Assembly: GCA_035578155.1 (NCBI GenBank)
Contig: JAPWDM010000071.1
Location: forward strand, 434,001-498,000
Direction: 5' to 3'
Length of the DNA stretch: 64,000 bases
From: Brachynemurus nebulosus
Lineage: Eukaryota; Arthropoda; Insecta; Neuroptera; Myrmeleontidae
Shown: piece after piece, positions 37,752-49,162 of the stretch
How the letters are laid out: the number at the start of each line of letters is the position of its first letter
How positions within the stretch are numbered: position 1 is the first letter of the stretch
Translations under genes and position numbers: made by a program
The notes under the pieces: model-generated
What the model saw: only the letters and a program-made list of their open reading frames with translations
Databases searched by the model: none
Told to the model about the DNA's origin: nothing

Positions 37752-38076
37752 ACATTGCATCAATTTTTATTTTTGACTTATGTAAACATTTATTTGTATT
37801 AGCATCAATAAAATTATTATTTGAGAATTTAACGAAAGAAACGCGACTGCACTTCAAAAACCCCCAGGCGGAGGAAAAAGTGTCCGTGCAGCGTACCAGG
37901 TCAGGTACTTCAAAGTCAGGTACGTAATGTCCGTCATACAGCATCCCCTTCCTGGTCTTCCCTACCTAATAAATCCCCGAACCTCGCTGCAAAACCATGG
38001 CAGTGGGAGATTCGAGGGCAGGTCCAATGGATGTTCGAGGACCCGCTCTAAACGGGGCATGGGCGTTCAAAGGTGT
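37752..38076 (-). other. 3' regions of two converging retrotransposon tails
   Basis: 37752-37830 is AT-rich with AATAAA, fitting the + strand LINE tail. 37850-38076 is GC-richer and probably the 3' UTR of the - strand R2/R4-type element. The exact junction is not visible. Confidence 0.5.
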
Positions 38077-38779
38077 TCATGAACTCCCGGAGAAAGTCGT
38101 CTCGTGCGACCGGAGCGTGCGGAGCGTCCCGATAATAACTGCTTTTTGCATTGACGCCGCTAACATGTTGGCGTGAGATCTACAAGCCGGAATGATGTTA
38201 AGATTGCGCACAAAGGAGTTATGCATACCCCCCAGACATCCGATTATAAGTACGACCAAGCGGATAGTATAGCCCGGGTACAGTTGTCGCAGTTCATGTA
38301 TTAGATCTTGATATTTAATCCTTTTTTGCTCCTCCTTTTCGACTATGTTAGTTTCCGCCGGAGCAGAGAACTCGATAACATACATAGTCTGAGATGTTAA
38401 ATCTTGGAGCACAACATCAGGCTTATTGGCGTTCAATTGCCTGGTAGTTGCAACCGGCATATTCCAAAAGATCTTGCACTTTTGGTTGGCAACAAAGGAT
38501 TCTACTTCCGCAGGATCGTAGGGCAAGACTGGTGTTTTGTCAACTTCGTAATGATGACGAAGATAAAAGTAGAGCACACGCAACGCTGCATTATGGCGAT
38601 GGATATAGGTGGATTTAGCATAATAAGAACAACCTGAAGTCAGGTGCATTAAGGTTTCCGGGTATGCTTTGCATGCCCGACACGAGGTACTCGAAACCCC
38701 TTTATTACCCATCACATATTTTTGGTGTGTTAAAGTGTTCCACACTCCATCTTGAGCTGCCATGATAAAGCCCTCCGAA

Positions 38780-38827
<48 letters not shown>

Positions 38828-38862
38828 GATATTTTTACTGTCCATTTTTTTTCTTTTTCCAT
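38077..38862 (-). CDS. Zinc-knuckle and RLE endonuclease tail of an R2/R4-type non-LTR retrotransposon, 5'-truncated
   Basis: Seen: an uninterrupted 261-codon frame. Codons 1-12 are unrelated flank, about 13-28 are isoleucines translated from an (ATT)n tract, and recognisable homology starts at SEGFIMAAQDG (codon 29, about 38778). A CCHC knuckle follows: C61, C64, H73, C78, then YIHRHN. The region KIFWNMPVATTRQLNANKPD (130-149), then E164 in VIEFSAP and K176-K183, fits the PD...(D/E)...K core of the restriction-like endonuclease. The tail with LIIGCLGG and a closing IIGTLRTLR is also typical. Known: in R2, R4/Dong and NeSL-like elements this C-terminal region follows the reverse transcriptase and nicks target DNA for target-primed reverse transcription. 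No reverse transcriptase lies upstream (above 38862), so this is a 5'-truncated copy, yet its frame and likely catalytic residues are intact. The true protein does not start at the ATG at 38862. Exact clade is uncertain. Confidence 0.85.
38781..38827. repeat. (ATT)n microsatellite at the truncated 5' end of the R2/R4-type tail
   Basis: About 16 uninterrupted trinucleotide units, starting two bases from where homology to the retrotransposon protein begins. On the coding (-) strand it reads AAT/ATA and gives an isoleucine run. Confidence 0.97.
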
Positions 38863-40489
38863 TTTTATTTATTGATATTTTAAGAACATTATAAAAAAAT
38901 TCATGCAAAAAAGAGAAAATTTAAAAAAAAAAAGATTCTGGTTTTGAAAGGTTGTGATTCTTGCAGGAAATGCAATGAAAAAAATTTTAAGAACTCAAAA
39001 TGGCAGCTGTTTAAAAAAAATTATATATTTGGCGTTTCTTTCAAAGTTTTTTTTAATTTTTTAAAAATAGTAAAAATTAAAATTTCGCAATATCCGTAGT
39101 GCCTACTATAAAACAACATGTATTGAGGGTACTTGCTAGATTCGAAATCGTTTGGATAAATAGAACCGAAGATATCATGTCAACCAGCTTAAAAAATGTA
39201 ATATGAAGAAAAATTCTTAAAGTTTTGAAGTTTAATACCTGCTACCAAAACCTACCGTGTTAAAATAGTTATAACTTTTTAAATTTTGTTCTGAGGACAC
39301 CTTTTTAAACGTCTATACTCTTAGGCTATTCAGAAAATTAAACAAAAAAAAAATCGAATTTTAAAAAATTTTAGACTAGTATTCTTCCTTAAAGGTTCAC
39401 GGGATCATTTAGGAACCGAACTGCATTATTTGATCAGAAGCAATCGAACAAGCTCCCAAGTGGGATACGCAAGTCAAACGAAACCAAAATTGTTCAGGAA
39501 GCCCTGAAATATAAAATACGTCAAAAAATTTTCATTTTGGTTGAACACAATGCTTCCGCTACTTTAGTAGTCTAGGAAGCAAAATTAAAATTAAAATAAA
39601 TTGGGTTTTTGTAACTTTAAAAAATTTATTTTTATTCGATGTTGCATCAGTTGTACTAAATTATAAACACCATCCATTAATACCTGAAGAGCAACGTTCT
39701 ATCTAGACATCGAAAAATATTTTCTTTATTTATCTCGAAACAGAAAATAACGATCAAAAATATACCAAACCGATTTCTTTTCGAACGTGCAGTGTGCAAA
39801 ATAATAGTATAGAATATAAACTATTAAACATATGTGCGCTAAATAACAGGCTGTTATTTGTTACGTTGAATTATTATTTTAATAGTGAAAAAGTTTTGCC
39901 AAACATATTGTGCATCATCAACCTAACTATCTAGCTATCTAGCTAACCCTACAACTATATAGTTAACTACAATTAACTAACGACCAAATATAAATAAATC
40001 GATAAGTTGAAAACATGCAGTTAGTACATGCACTTACCTATGTAATATAAAACTATATGTCTATATAAAATAAATTAATACTTCATAATAATCATGATAC
40101 ATAAAATTAATTAAAAATATGTGAACATACCTACAGATAATTTTACAAATTACATATATGTAGATATAGGTCTCAGTTTTATAGCTTGCTAATTGTTATG
40201 TCCAGTAAGAGAAAGAAAAAAGTTTGTTTCAAAACGCTTTTTGCAATAATTTATTAAAGCGTTATTCAAGTTTACGAAAAAGAAATAATTCGGTCTATTT
40301 TCTTCAATATTTGTAAGGTTCAGACCAATTGCACATGAGAGGTCTCTTTAAGAAGAGTTATCTAATTGTCTAATCCAGAATAACCTCTTAAATGGAATAA
40401 TTATATGAAACGTTGTAATCCAGACTACATCCAGACTACAGACTACTCCAGAAATTTACTACAAAGTGGAAGGAATCAGCAGCGTAATA
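38863..40489. other. No gene seen
   Basis: 39395-39545 carries a dispersed-repeat tail also present near 14866-15015. The rest is AT-rich. Confidence 0.45.
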
Positions 40490-40938
40490 TACTGAGTGTC
40501 CCGGCCGGAAGTATACATATGATTTACATGTTAATTTTTAACATTGGATTTCCATAAGGAAAAAGTTATGTCACAAGAGTGCTTTGGATAAGCATATACC
40601 TATTTTTGGTAATTTTCTTTTATAAAATAATTTTTTCCCACCAAATTATCTGCACTATTTCTTCAAGAAAATAAAAAAATGCCGTATTGAATTTATAGTA
40701 GATGACACAAATATTTATTATGTAAAAATGTGAATTGCTTGAAAATTGCGACATTCATTTCTTTATTTTACTGCATTATTATTGCTGAAGCTATAGTAAC
40801 AGTAGTTATAATATTAAGTTAGTAGATATTATTAGTTTGTTCAAAGCACTCTTGTGACATAACTTTTTCCTTATGGGAATCCAATGTTAAAAAAACACAT
40901 GTAAATCGTATGTATACATCCAAATGGGACACCTGGTA
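40490..40938. mobile_element. mariner-like MITE
   Basis: TACTGAGTGTCCC and GGGACACCTGGTA are inverted termini with TA on each side. Long inner arms (AAAGTTATGTCACAAGAGTG against CACTCTTGTGACATAACTTT) are nearly perfect. About 449 bp, non-coding. Confidence 0.82.
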
Positions 40939-40940
40939 TA

Positions 40941-42062
40941 TCTGCAGCAATTTCTAGAAAGAGACTTCAACTGTTACCTATAATGGTGAGACTTGAACCC
41001 AGGAGGTGGCAGAAACTTGTTCTAAGGTTTCTAAAACCTTATTTTCCAAACGTTTTATAAATCTTTTTCACGCTGACAAGCGGAAAAAATTCCATTAGAT
41101 GGATTTTTTAAACCACTGTTCTAAGGTAAGCGTATTTCCGAAAAAAATTCAAAATGAATTTTTTGTTTCAAAGGTTTTTGAAAATTTCTGTTACACCACC
41201 TCAAAGAGTGGAACAAATAACACACACGATAGGTTTCTGAATCATTATATTCTATATGTAAACCATTTTTCGAAAAAAACTGGGGATTTCGCTGTGTTAC
41301 ACAAGATGCTCTGATAAGAGTATTTAAGAAACTATGCCAATACAGAGAAATGCACAGAAACCCTCACAAGCATAGCCGATTACGGGAACTAAAACCTGAC
41401 CTTCCAATCAGTACCAGTGGTTTAAGCTCCCTTAATAACTACATAACAACAAACTATATTATAGATTAGGCATTTTCATATTATTTAAAAATTACTAATC
41501 CCATTATAAATTTACTGCTTGTAGATTTTAGCAATCTATTAAAATATTTCCTATATAGAAAAATTAAGATATATACCACTATGAAATATTTATACATATA
41601 TAACAAGAACAACACTATCTTAATTAATGTAATGAAAAGAAGAAAGAAACAGATGCACGGTGTTAACATTTTTCCCATGACATCACATATAAACGTGGTG
41701 AACCACCGTAATTATTATTTGTATCTGCAGTGACAATAGAATTCATTAAATAGCCATTATTACAATCAACACTTCCAACAATATACGAAAAAGACAAACA
41801 AAAACCAGAAAAAAATGCTACATATAAAAATAGTTTTTGTGTACTCTTCGCGGTCACTGACACTTTTTAGTAAAACTTTAACAAAATTAGATTTAATTCA
41901 GTATTGCATATCTTACCATTTGCCATTAACATTTTTGTCGAATTTTTTCCATTGATCTATTAATTATTATTCATTTCGTTTCGTACTTGCGTTTATATTT
42001 TGTTATTTAGTTTATATTTTTCGTACATTAACCTTACTTTTTTACTTTCAAAATATCATAAT
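40941..42062. other. No gene seen
   Basis: Several short frames, none recognised. Confidence 0.5.
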
Positions 42063-42390
42063 ACCCCTGCCGAAGCATCCTGCATAACGTAGCGAGTTTC
42101 CGTTTATAAAAATTAGTTTTTCTCGGAAACTAGTTGACATAGAAAAATAGTTTAAAGACCTTTTTTTGTAATTTTTTCCCCCCTTTTAAATGGTGTAAAA
42201 AAATTTCGCAAAAATTGTTGATTAAGTGGATATTTTGGCAAAAGCTAATTCTTTGCAAAAACAAAAAGCATGTTCCTGGCATCCGACGTGTCTGGCTAAC
42301 GAACTTGTCCAACGGTTTGGCATTTCCAATATTTCCACCAAATTTCGTAAACCTAGGACATTTCGTTCGAGAGTTATCGTGCGGACACAT

Positions 42391-42396
42391 ATATAC

Positions 42397-42463
<67 letters not shown>
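42391..42463. repeat. (AT)n microsatellite
   Basis: AT dinucleotides with two early C interruptions, between the two repeat units. Confidence 0.95.
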
Positions 42464-42464
<1 letters not shown>

Positions 42465-42759
42465 CGAATTTCCTTTTATAAAAATTAGTTTTTTTCGAAA
42501 ACTAGTTGACATAGAACAATAGTTTAAAGACCTTTTTTATGTAGTTTTTTCTCCTCTTTTAAACGGTGTAAAAAACTTTTCAAAAATTGTCGACTAAGTA
42601 GAAATTTTGACAAAAAACAATTTTTTTGCAAGAACAAAAACCTTGTTCCTGTAATCCGACGTGTCTGGCTAACGAACTTGTCCAACGGTTTGGCATTTCC
42701 AACATTTTCACCAAATTTCGTAAACCTAGGGCATTTCGTTCGAGCGTTATCGTGCGGTC

Positions 42760-42761
<2 letters not shown>

Positions 42762-42846
<85 letters not shown>
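42762..42846. repeat. (AT)n microsatellite
   Basis: About 42 AT units following the second repeat unit. Confidence 0.96.
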
Positions 42847-42849
<3 letters not shown>

Positions 42850-42960
42850 TTTTTGGGACCTCAAAACAAATTTCTGCCATAGTCCCGGGCTGAAGTCGTG
42901 TCATGACAGTGGCTGTAATAGCTGAATTCCACTCTGTAAATTCGCTAAAACAAGACGAAT

Positions 42961-44534
42961 TATATGACGAATAATATTGAAATGAACACCTCACCAACTA
43001 AACGTCAGTCTCAACTGTAAAACTGGTTCTCTTCTGCCTAGTTAATTAAACAACTATAAACAACAAGTCAACAACTAACTATAGTTTTTATTGTCAAAAT
43101 AATTTTAATAAAATGTATGTAAGTATAACTTATATGATTTAAATTACGAATATGTGTTTGTTTAAACAAAAAGATTTATTTAACAATCCCAATAAATTTA
43201 ATTAACACTTTTAAATTAATAAAGTTATAAATTTTCATAATATTTTCAATTGTTATCAGAAACCATTAACAGAAAACCATACAAATGGTACAAAAAGCGA
43301 TGAAGCAAAGACACAGCGGCCGTTTTTGTAATGTATCTTGGGGTATCTACTGAAAGCACATATGGGTTAATTCAATGGTGACCTCAATACCAGTAACTTC
43401 AGTTATGATAATCGTTGAAAATTTATTTTTAGGGATCATATGTTTCTAATTAAATAATTGCAGCATAAGATACCTTCTACACTTGAATATATTATATTTT
43501 ACATCTATACCGTATACATATGGAAAAACAGACCTATCTAAAACACACAATCAAGAGAGAAATGGACGAATAAGCCAAATAAACTGATATTTTAGATATG
43601 TAAGCGAACCCTTATTCTTCATGTACCATTAGTTCAAACTGAAATTACGTGTACAGAAATGAATGGTGTATAAATGTGTAAAGGTTGATCAAATAAATTT
43701 ATCGATAATCTGTGAATATTATTGAGTGATCTGTCAAACATCGCATAAAATTCGCTAAGTGAGATTATTTGTTAGTCTAAATATATCATCTGATTCGAAA
43801 ACGTCTAAGAAATATCTTCTGTAAAAAAATTTCAAAGTAAAATTCCTGTTATATTAAACTTAGGAGAGCAATAAATAAAATTTTAAAAATATTTTTCTCA
43901 TAACTTGATTTTTTTTCAAACGATAAATAACAGCTTTTTTATTCAGTTCAATTTTTATTATAAATTTTAAACAATGCCTCGACCCTTTTTTTAGAAACAA
44001 TACAGAAAAAACTGACAACACAGTTTTTGGATTTTCCCGTTCCGCAGTAATGCCGTGTTTTTTGAATATACAGTTGAAAAAGAAACCTGATGGGAAAATT
44101 CTATAAAAAGCATTTGAAGATATGATTAGATAAAGGTGTTATGTAAAATTTTTTTCTAAAATTCATTTTTTGCCAAATTTTGATGTATTCTATCCTGAAG
44201 TATCATAAACCTATATTAAAATTTGGTTTCATTATGTCCAATGGTTTTGTAGAAATTCAACAATAAAAATGTACTATTGCATGGGAAGTATATTGTATGG
44301 GAAATATATGTAGATAAATAAAAACTTTCAAACGCTTCTACTGTAAAATTATAAAAAAAAAATATTACATTACACCTTCATCCACTCATGTCTTCATTTG
44401 TTCAAGATACACGACTAACACCATGTGGCTACAGAGAATAAAAATTTATTGTACCTTTACGGGTGGGTGGAACTACATTTTAAAGAATTTGTCGGGAAGA
44501 AAATTCTTGAAAATTGCAATTTCTGAAATATTTG
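42961..44534. other. No gene seen
   Basis: AT-rich; nothing recognised on either strand. Confidence 0.5.
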
Positions 44535-44536
44535 TA

Positions 44537-44784
44537 CACCAATACCTCGCTTTGCGTCGTTTCGGTTTGCGTTTTTTCGAAGTTGCGTCGCTACTGAATT
44601 AGTACTAATTTTCACTGTGCGTCGTTAGATTTTCGAAGTTGCGTTGTTTCGGGTTCGAGTCTTTAATTTTTTTTTTCGAAATTTTGTGAAACTTTCTATA
44701 GAAAATCATAATTCACTTTGCGTCGTTTCAATTTGCGTCGTGTTTTTTTGGAACGTAATCAGGACGCAAATTGAGGTATTGGTG
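44537..44784. mobile_element. Small pogo-like MITE
   Basis: TA (44535-44536) precedes CACCAATACCTCGCTTTGCG, and GCAAATTGAGGTATTGGTG is followed by TA (44785-44786). Several TTTGCGTCGTTTC motifs repeat inside. 248 bp, non-coding. Confidence 0.85.
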
Positions 44785-44789
44785 TAGTT

Positions 44790-45830
44790 GTGTTTTTTCG
44801 AATAAGTTTTTTCGAATAATTTTTTAAGGAAAGCTAGTTGCCTAGCAACTTAGTGAAGATCCAAATACCAAAGACACTGCAATGTAGCTAGAATGTTGTA
44901 AGGTAGACAATTCTTCCAGTTAAATGGCTTCCAAGTAATAAATTTGAGTTGTAGAAAATGCAAACTTATTCAGAAAAAATATAGAACACGAATGTAATAC
45001 CCTAAAGCAGTGTTTTTCAACCTGTGGGTCGCAGTACTTTAAGAATAAAACCACTCTAGTTCAATATATGATATTTAATAAAGAGAAGGTTAATTAATGG
45101 TTACATTAATATGAGAGTTTCATACTTTTGCGCGATAAAGTTTCAAAATTGCGACTTATTTTCAATAACACTAAATCCGAATTTTAAATAATTGTAGTCA
45201 TATAGACACTCTTTCTTTGGTTTTGTTTTATTACTTTCATTGGAACTTGAAGTTGACGGTTGTGCATATGTTTCCAAAAACTTATCCATTTTCAATAATT
45301 ACAATGAGCATAGAATTTTGAATATTAGACAACAATAAGTGAGTAACTACTAAACAAGGCAATTCAATAAATTTAAACACTAACGCGAGTTCACAATTCA
45401 AAGAATTCAAATGGATTACTCTCGGAAGTGTTAAACGGTGACGACCGTCGTGCGTGCGCATGTCACTTTTTACGCCACGTGCGCCTTCAGAAGCTACTAT
45501 AAGTCGTCAATTTTGATGTCGATATAAAAATACGCCAGTTTCAAGTCCTTAATTACGTATTTAATCGATACCTAACTATGAAAATAATTAATAATGATGA
45601 ACGGATTCGATATTTATAACATAACAAAATAAAAGTTGGTAATAGCGGAGGGTAGGGGGTCGCGAAATATTTTTCCATACTAAGGGGGTCGCGCCATCGA
45701 AAATATTGAAAAACACTGCCCTAAAGCAAATTTTTTTCGCTGCGAAAGTCTATTCTAACATTTTTCATAGTAAAAGTGAAAAAAATTTCAATATTTTTAC
45801 TGAATTTTATACATAAGAGTTAAATTATCA
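44790..45830. repeat. Dispersed repeat copy, interrupted by a hAT element
   Basis: TTGCCTAGCAACTT, TTTGAGTTGTAGAAAA and ACGAATGTAATA on the left, and TTTTTTCGCTGCGAAAG with ATAAGAGTTAAATT on the right of the hAT insertion, match copies at 55690-56420 and 58595-59115. The family carries a small palindrome but no open frame. Confidence 0.6.
45008..45718. mobile_element. Non-autonomous hAT element
   Basis: CAGTGTTTTTCAACC and TATTGAAAAACACTG bound it, with the exact octamer CCCTAAAG at 45000-45007 and 45719-45726. GTGGGTCGCAG and GGGGTCGCGCCA lie just inside. The interior shares a degenerate, broken coding-like segment with 30590-30760. No intact transposase. Confidence 0.93.
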
Positions 45831-47099
45831 AAGATAAAAACACTACTTTTGTTTAGAAATCAAATGTCAACCACTATACAAAAGTTTTCTTCAAACAATA
45901 ATTCACTAACAATAAATTAAAACGTTGTTAATTAACAATGTTTCACCTCGATCAGTATATCTTATAACGTTGACTCAGCATGGCAAACTTCTATCATCTA
46001 CCCACCTATTGTGTTAGTAAACAAAGTCAAAATTTTTTGAAAACATTTCAAAACTTATTCCTCCAATCCGTACCTAACCTAACCAACTAACACAATAACT
46101 AAAACTGCCAGAACAAAGTACAAGTATATTTTACTCACTCGATATCTAATAGCCTTGGCACGGCGGTCTCGGCCGCATGTTACAGACAGATATGATCTGC
46201 TCCTTCTATAAACTTAATTGCGAATAATATCTAACATGAAATTTGATTAGAGCACACCGGACGTCCGGGTATTTGGTCGTTGTCGACAGCAATCGTAATA
46301 TCGTTATAAAGTTTAGATGAACCGAGTTTCGGGCATTGAAAAAGATGATGATGAACTGAGAGTGGTAGATATATATAGTATCCATACATACGATACGGTC
46401 CAATACACACAGAGAAGAAACTATGTTGTACATGATACTACACAGACACTAACTTATATACTTACAGAACCTGGAAAAACAATTAGTGATATTACAGAGA
46501 AAAAACTTTCTTTTAATGATTATACAATAGTATAAACCAGTAGCCGATGACGTCAAATGTACCGTCATAGGAAATTAAAGAAATTCTGTAAGAATCAATT
46601 ATTCTGAATCAATTTAACTGAATTAGTTATCGTTAAAATTTTTAGTTTTCTACCGTTGTCATGTAAATTGTTGAAATTTAGAGTACATATATGTAAAACA
46701 CCATGCTTTTTTCAGAAAAATTTAATAATATATCTAGCTCCCTGCCTTCCGGAACAGGTGGGACTTGTGAAAAATATGAAAAATAGTTTCGGCACAAAGA
46801 ATCTGTCTTCTCAAATATCCCATCAATTCGATCAATCCCCATGACAATTAAAAATTTAGATGATCCATATAACAATTCATTTGGTGTCACCGGTTTCCGA
46901 TCTATAAGTTTCGGAACGGGAATGTTCAATTTTGACTTACGAATTTAAAAATTGTGTAAAAAATTAAAGTTCTAAGTATTTTTATAAAGGACGTTATAGT
47001 GAACTAAACTTTAGGTTGCAAAATTTGTGATCTTTGGTAAAAAACATCATTCCAAATAACAGGTTTAAGTGTCCGTATTGAACTCGCTGAATTTATAAA
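45831..47099. other. No gene recognised; GC-richer patch
   Basis: 46150-46350 is unusually CpG-containing for this window (GGCACGGCGGTCTCGGCCGC, CGGACGTCCGGG). Overlapping frames at 46317-46535 (+) and 46678-46929 (-) have protein-like composition but match nothing I know. Confidence 0.35.
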
Positions 47100-47690
47100 C
47101 ATATCTGATCATATGAAGAAGAAATTTACAAACACGACCTAACGATATTCTAACTAATGGCGGAAATGATTCCAGTCTAAATATATTCTGTTTAAAATTA
47201 AAAAATAGCTTTTAAACATTTCTCTAATACTTAAAAAAGTATCGATACTTTTCTGAATTACACAGCAAACCAAGTGGTCGGAAAACGACATTTCATATTA
47301 CAAGATTTAATGTTGTAAAATGACTCCAAGCTACAGGAATTCTATTTAAAACTAAGGAAATTCTGTTAAGCATTTCTATAATGCTTAAAGAAATGTCGAT
47401 ATTTATCTGAATTACATGGTCGACTAAATGGTCGGAATACGACATTTCATATTAAAAAACGCAATGTTATTCCAATTAATTGCGGGAATGATTCCAGGCT
47501 ACAAGAGTTCTATTTAAAAATAAAGAATAACTTTTAAAAATTTCTCTAATGGCTAAGAAAGTGTCACCCAAGTGGTTGGAAAACGACATTTCATGTTAAA
47601 TATAACCGGTCCGTACAAAGTTATCGGAGATTTTACCGTACCCTGACTGAAAAAGATTGAGAAACGCTACTATAGATAACATATCTAAAA
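47100..47690 (-). mobile_element. hAT remnant with tandem internal units
   Basis: Three to four units of about 150 bp each contain GGTCGGAAAACGACATTTCA and GGAATGATTCCAG. The lower end, GATTGAGAAACGCTAC, is the inverse of the terminus at 29454. Another isolated copy of this end lies at 49605-49660 (GTTTAAGAAACACTCC). Confidence 0.65.
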
Positions 47691-47744
47691 TATTATGTGC
47701 TCAAAGTGACTCGAATTCAATTGTCAGATACTGTATTGCTATTC

Positions 47745-48330
47745 TTGTGTATCTATCTATATAAAATTACACCGTAGTGAAATTACTGAAGCTTAATTTA
47801 AAGGACTAAAACCGATGCAATTTAAAATAAACTCACTTGCTTGCTTGCTTGCTTGTTTAAAGGTTGCTGCAAAATATGTTATCGGTCGTCCGTCCGTCCG
47901 TTCAGTGGAATTAGTTATGAAACGATATCGATAAGTTTTGGTATTTGGTTCGTAGTTTCGGTAACGTAAGTATAGTTTTACCGTCTGCGGTCACTGTTGT
48001 TATAAACAAATGCTTCTCGTGTGATTTGTTTCGATAAAATTCAATTTTGTTTCGGAATATTTCGATTCGCTCGTATAGACGAAAACTTTTTGTATTAACA
48101 CACTATAATTTTCTGAGAAATGATACTTTATTCAAATTATTATATTATATAGAAATGGTTATTATTTTATCGAATATTGAATTAGCAGAAGTTGAATTAA
48201 TAAACAAATATTTTACTTCGCAAAAATACCACTTTTATTTCTTATTTGAAAATGAACTGATGACGGTTCGAAACAATACTGTCACAGTAACAAAATAAAA
48301 GTGGTATTTTTGCGAAGTAAAATATTTATT
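47745..48330. mobile_element. Possible Helitron-like element
   Basis: The TCTATCTATATAAAA start followed by a TCCGTCCGTCCGTTCAG run is a combination often seen at the 5' end of insect Helitron-type repeats. A strong inverted repeat (48206-48240 against 48291-48327) lies near the other side. No typical CTRR 3' end with its hairpin could be fixed, so this is tentative. Confidence 0.35.
48206..48327. repeat. Inverted repeat with about 34-bp arms
   Basis: TTTTACTTCGCAAAAATACC and its continuation is mirrored almost perfectly by GGTATTTTTGCGAAGTAAAA; the loop is about 50 bases. Confidence 0.85.
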
Positions 48331-48825
48331 TATTATTTACAAATATGGAATACCATAAAGTAACGCTCAAATCTATTAATATTAGAAGTTGAATTAATTG
48401 AAACTAGATCATATGTTCAATTCAATCAATATTTTATTTTGCTTCATACCACAATGATCCCCTATGGCCGATGAATGGAAAGTAATTTCGTTTTTTGGGT
48501 GAAAATAAAAGACTGAATTTTTGAATTATTTATTCTTCATTTTCGTTCAATACTTTTTGCTATTTTTCTGGCAGTAGTATGATTTCAATGCCTTTATTTT
48601 ATCTTCATCAACTTCATCTTCGCTTCATCACGCCTTCCAGAACGTGTGCATCTTCAACACCGAAATTTTCGAAACGAAATTTTGCAAACTAGTTTTGATA
48701 TTAGCGTTCTATATTAATACATCTTCCCCATACACATCCAATAATTTTTTTTTCTTGCTTCAACAGCATTTTTATCTTTTCGGTAATAAAAAAGTAAAAT
48801 ATACCAAAAATATTGCTTTCAGTTC
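48331..48825. other. No gene seen
   Basis: AT-rich, with two diverged TTAATATTAGAAGTTGAATT-like pieces next to the inverted repeat. Confidence 0.45.
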
Positions 48826-48833
48826 CCCATATT

Positions 48834-49154
48834 AGGGCCGGCGAGGATGGGAGAGTAATTGCCCTGGGGCCCGGGCCTAAAAGGGGGCCCGGAGGCGTGA
48901 TTCGGGACCCGGCGAAGATGGGAGAAAATTTCCTCGGTCTCAAAAGTTTGACTCCAAAAATGGAGCCCGGTAAAAGTTTTTTTTTTTTTGCTCGTCAATC
49001 GTATTTTTGGGAAATATGAGACCCGGAACAGGGGGCCCGGAAAGTAAATTGGTAAATTAATTTTGGAAGGTAATTCAAAATGGAAAAATGTGTTGAACTA
49101 TCGTACGAAAATTTTCGTCTCCCCGAGGACCCGACATCGCTCTCACCGGTCCTG
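48834..49154. mobile_element. Short GC-rich hAT element
   Basis: The left end AGGGCCGGCGAGGATGGG and right end CTCACCGGTCCTG are imperfect inverted repeats, with the exact octamer CCCATATT at 48826-48833 and 49155-49162. Internal GGGCCCGG/GGGACCCGG blocks repeat about five times and make this 320-bp island far more GC-rich than its surroundings. Confidence 0.85.
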
Positions 49155-49162
49155 CCCATATT

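Larger units (their letters stand above)
42063..42960. repeat. Two-unit tandem repeat separated by (AT)n
   Basis: Units of about 300 bp at 42090-42390 and 42464-42760 both run from GCGAATTTCC/GCGAGTTTCCG through GACGTGTCTGGCTAACGAAC to GAGTTATCGTGCGG, each followed by a long AT run. The flank (CATAGTCCCGGGCTGAAG, AATAGCTGAATTCCA) matches 3800-3860 in the hAT element, so both loci carry the same family. The YIYIYI frames here are dinucleotide artefacts. Confidence 0.8.

Noticed and set aside
38705..38908. Poly-asparagine frame
   Set aside because: Alternate frame of the (ATT)n microsatellite; the overlapping 261-codon frame carries the recognisable protein.
42222..42997. Several overlapping frames with YIYIYI runs
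   Set aside because: These come from AT dinucleotide tracts within a tandem repeat; both strands give similar frames.
44640..44665. GGGTTCGAGTCT resembling a tRNA T-arm
   Set aside because: It lies inside a pogo-like MITE and lacks anticodon, D-arm and acceptor pairing.
46317..46929. Two protein-like frames on opposite strands
   Set aside because: Composition is suggestive but neither has splice context, homology I recognise or a long enough frame.
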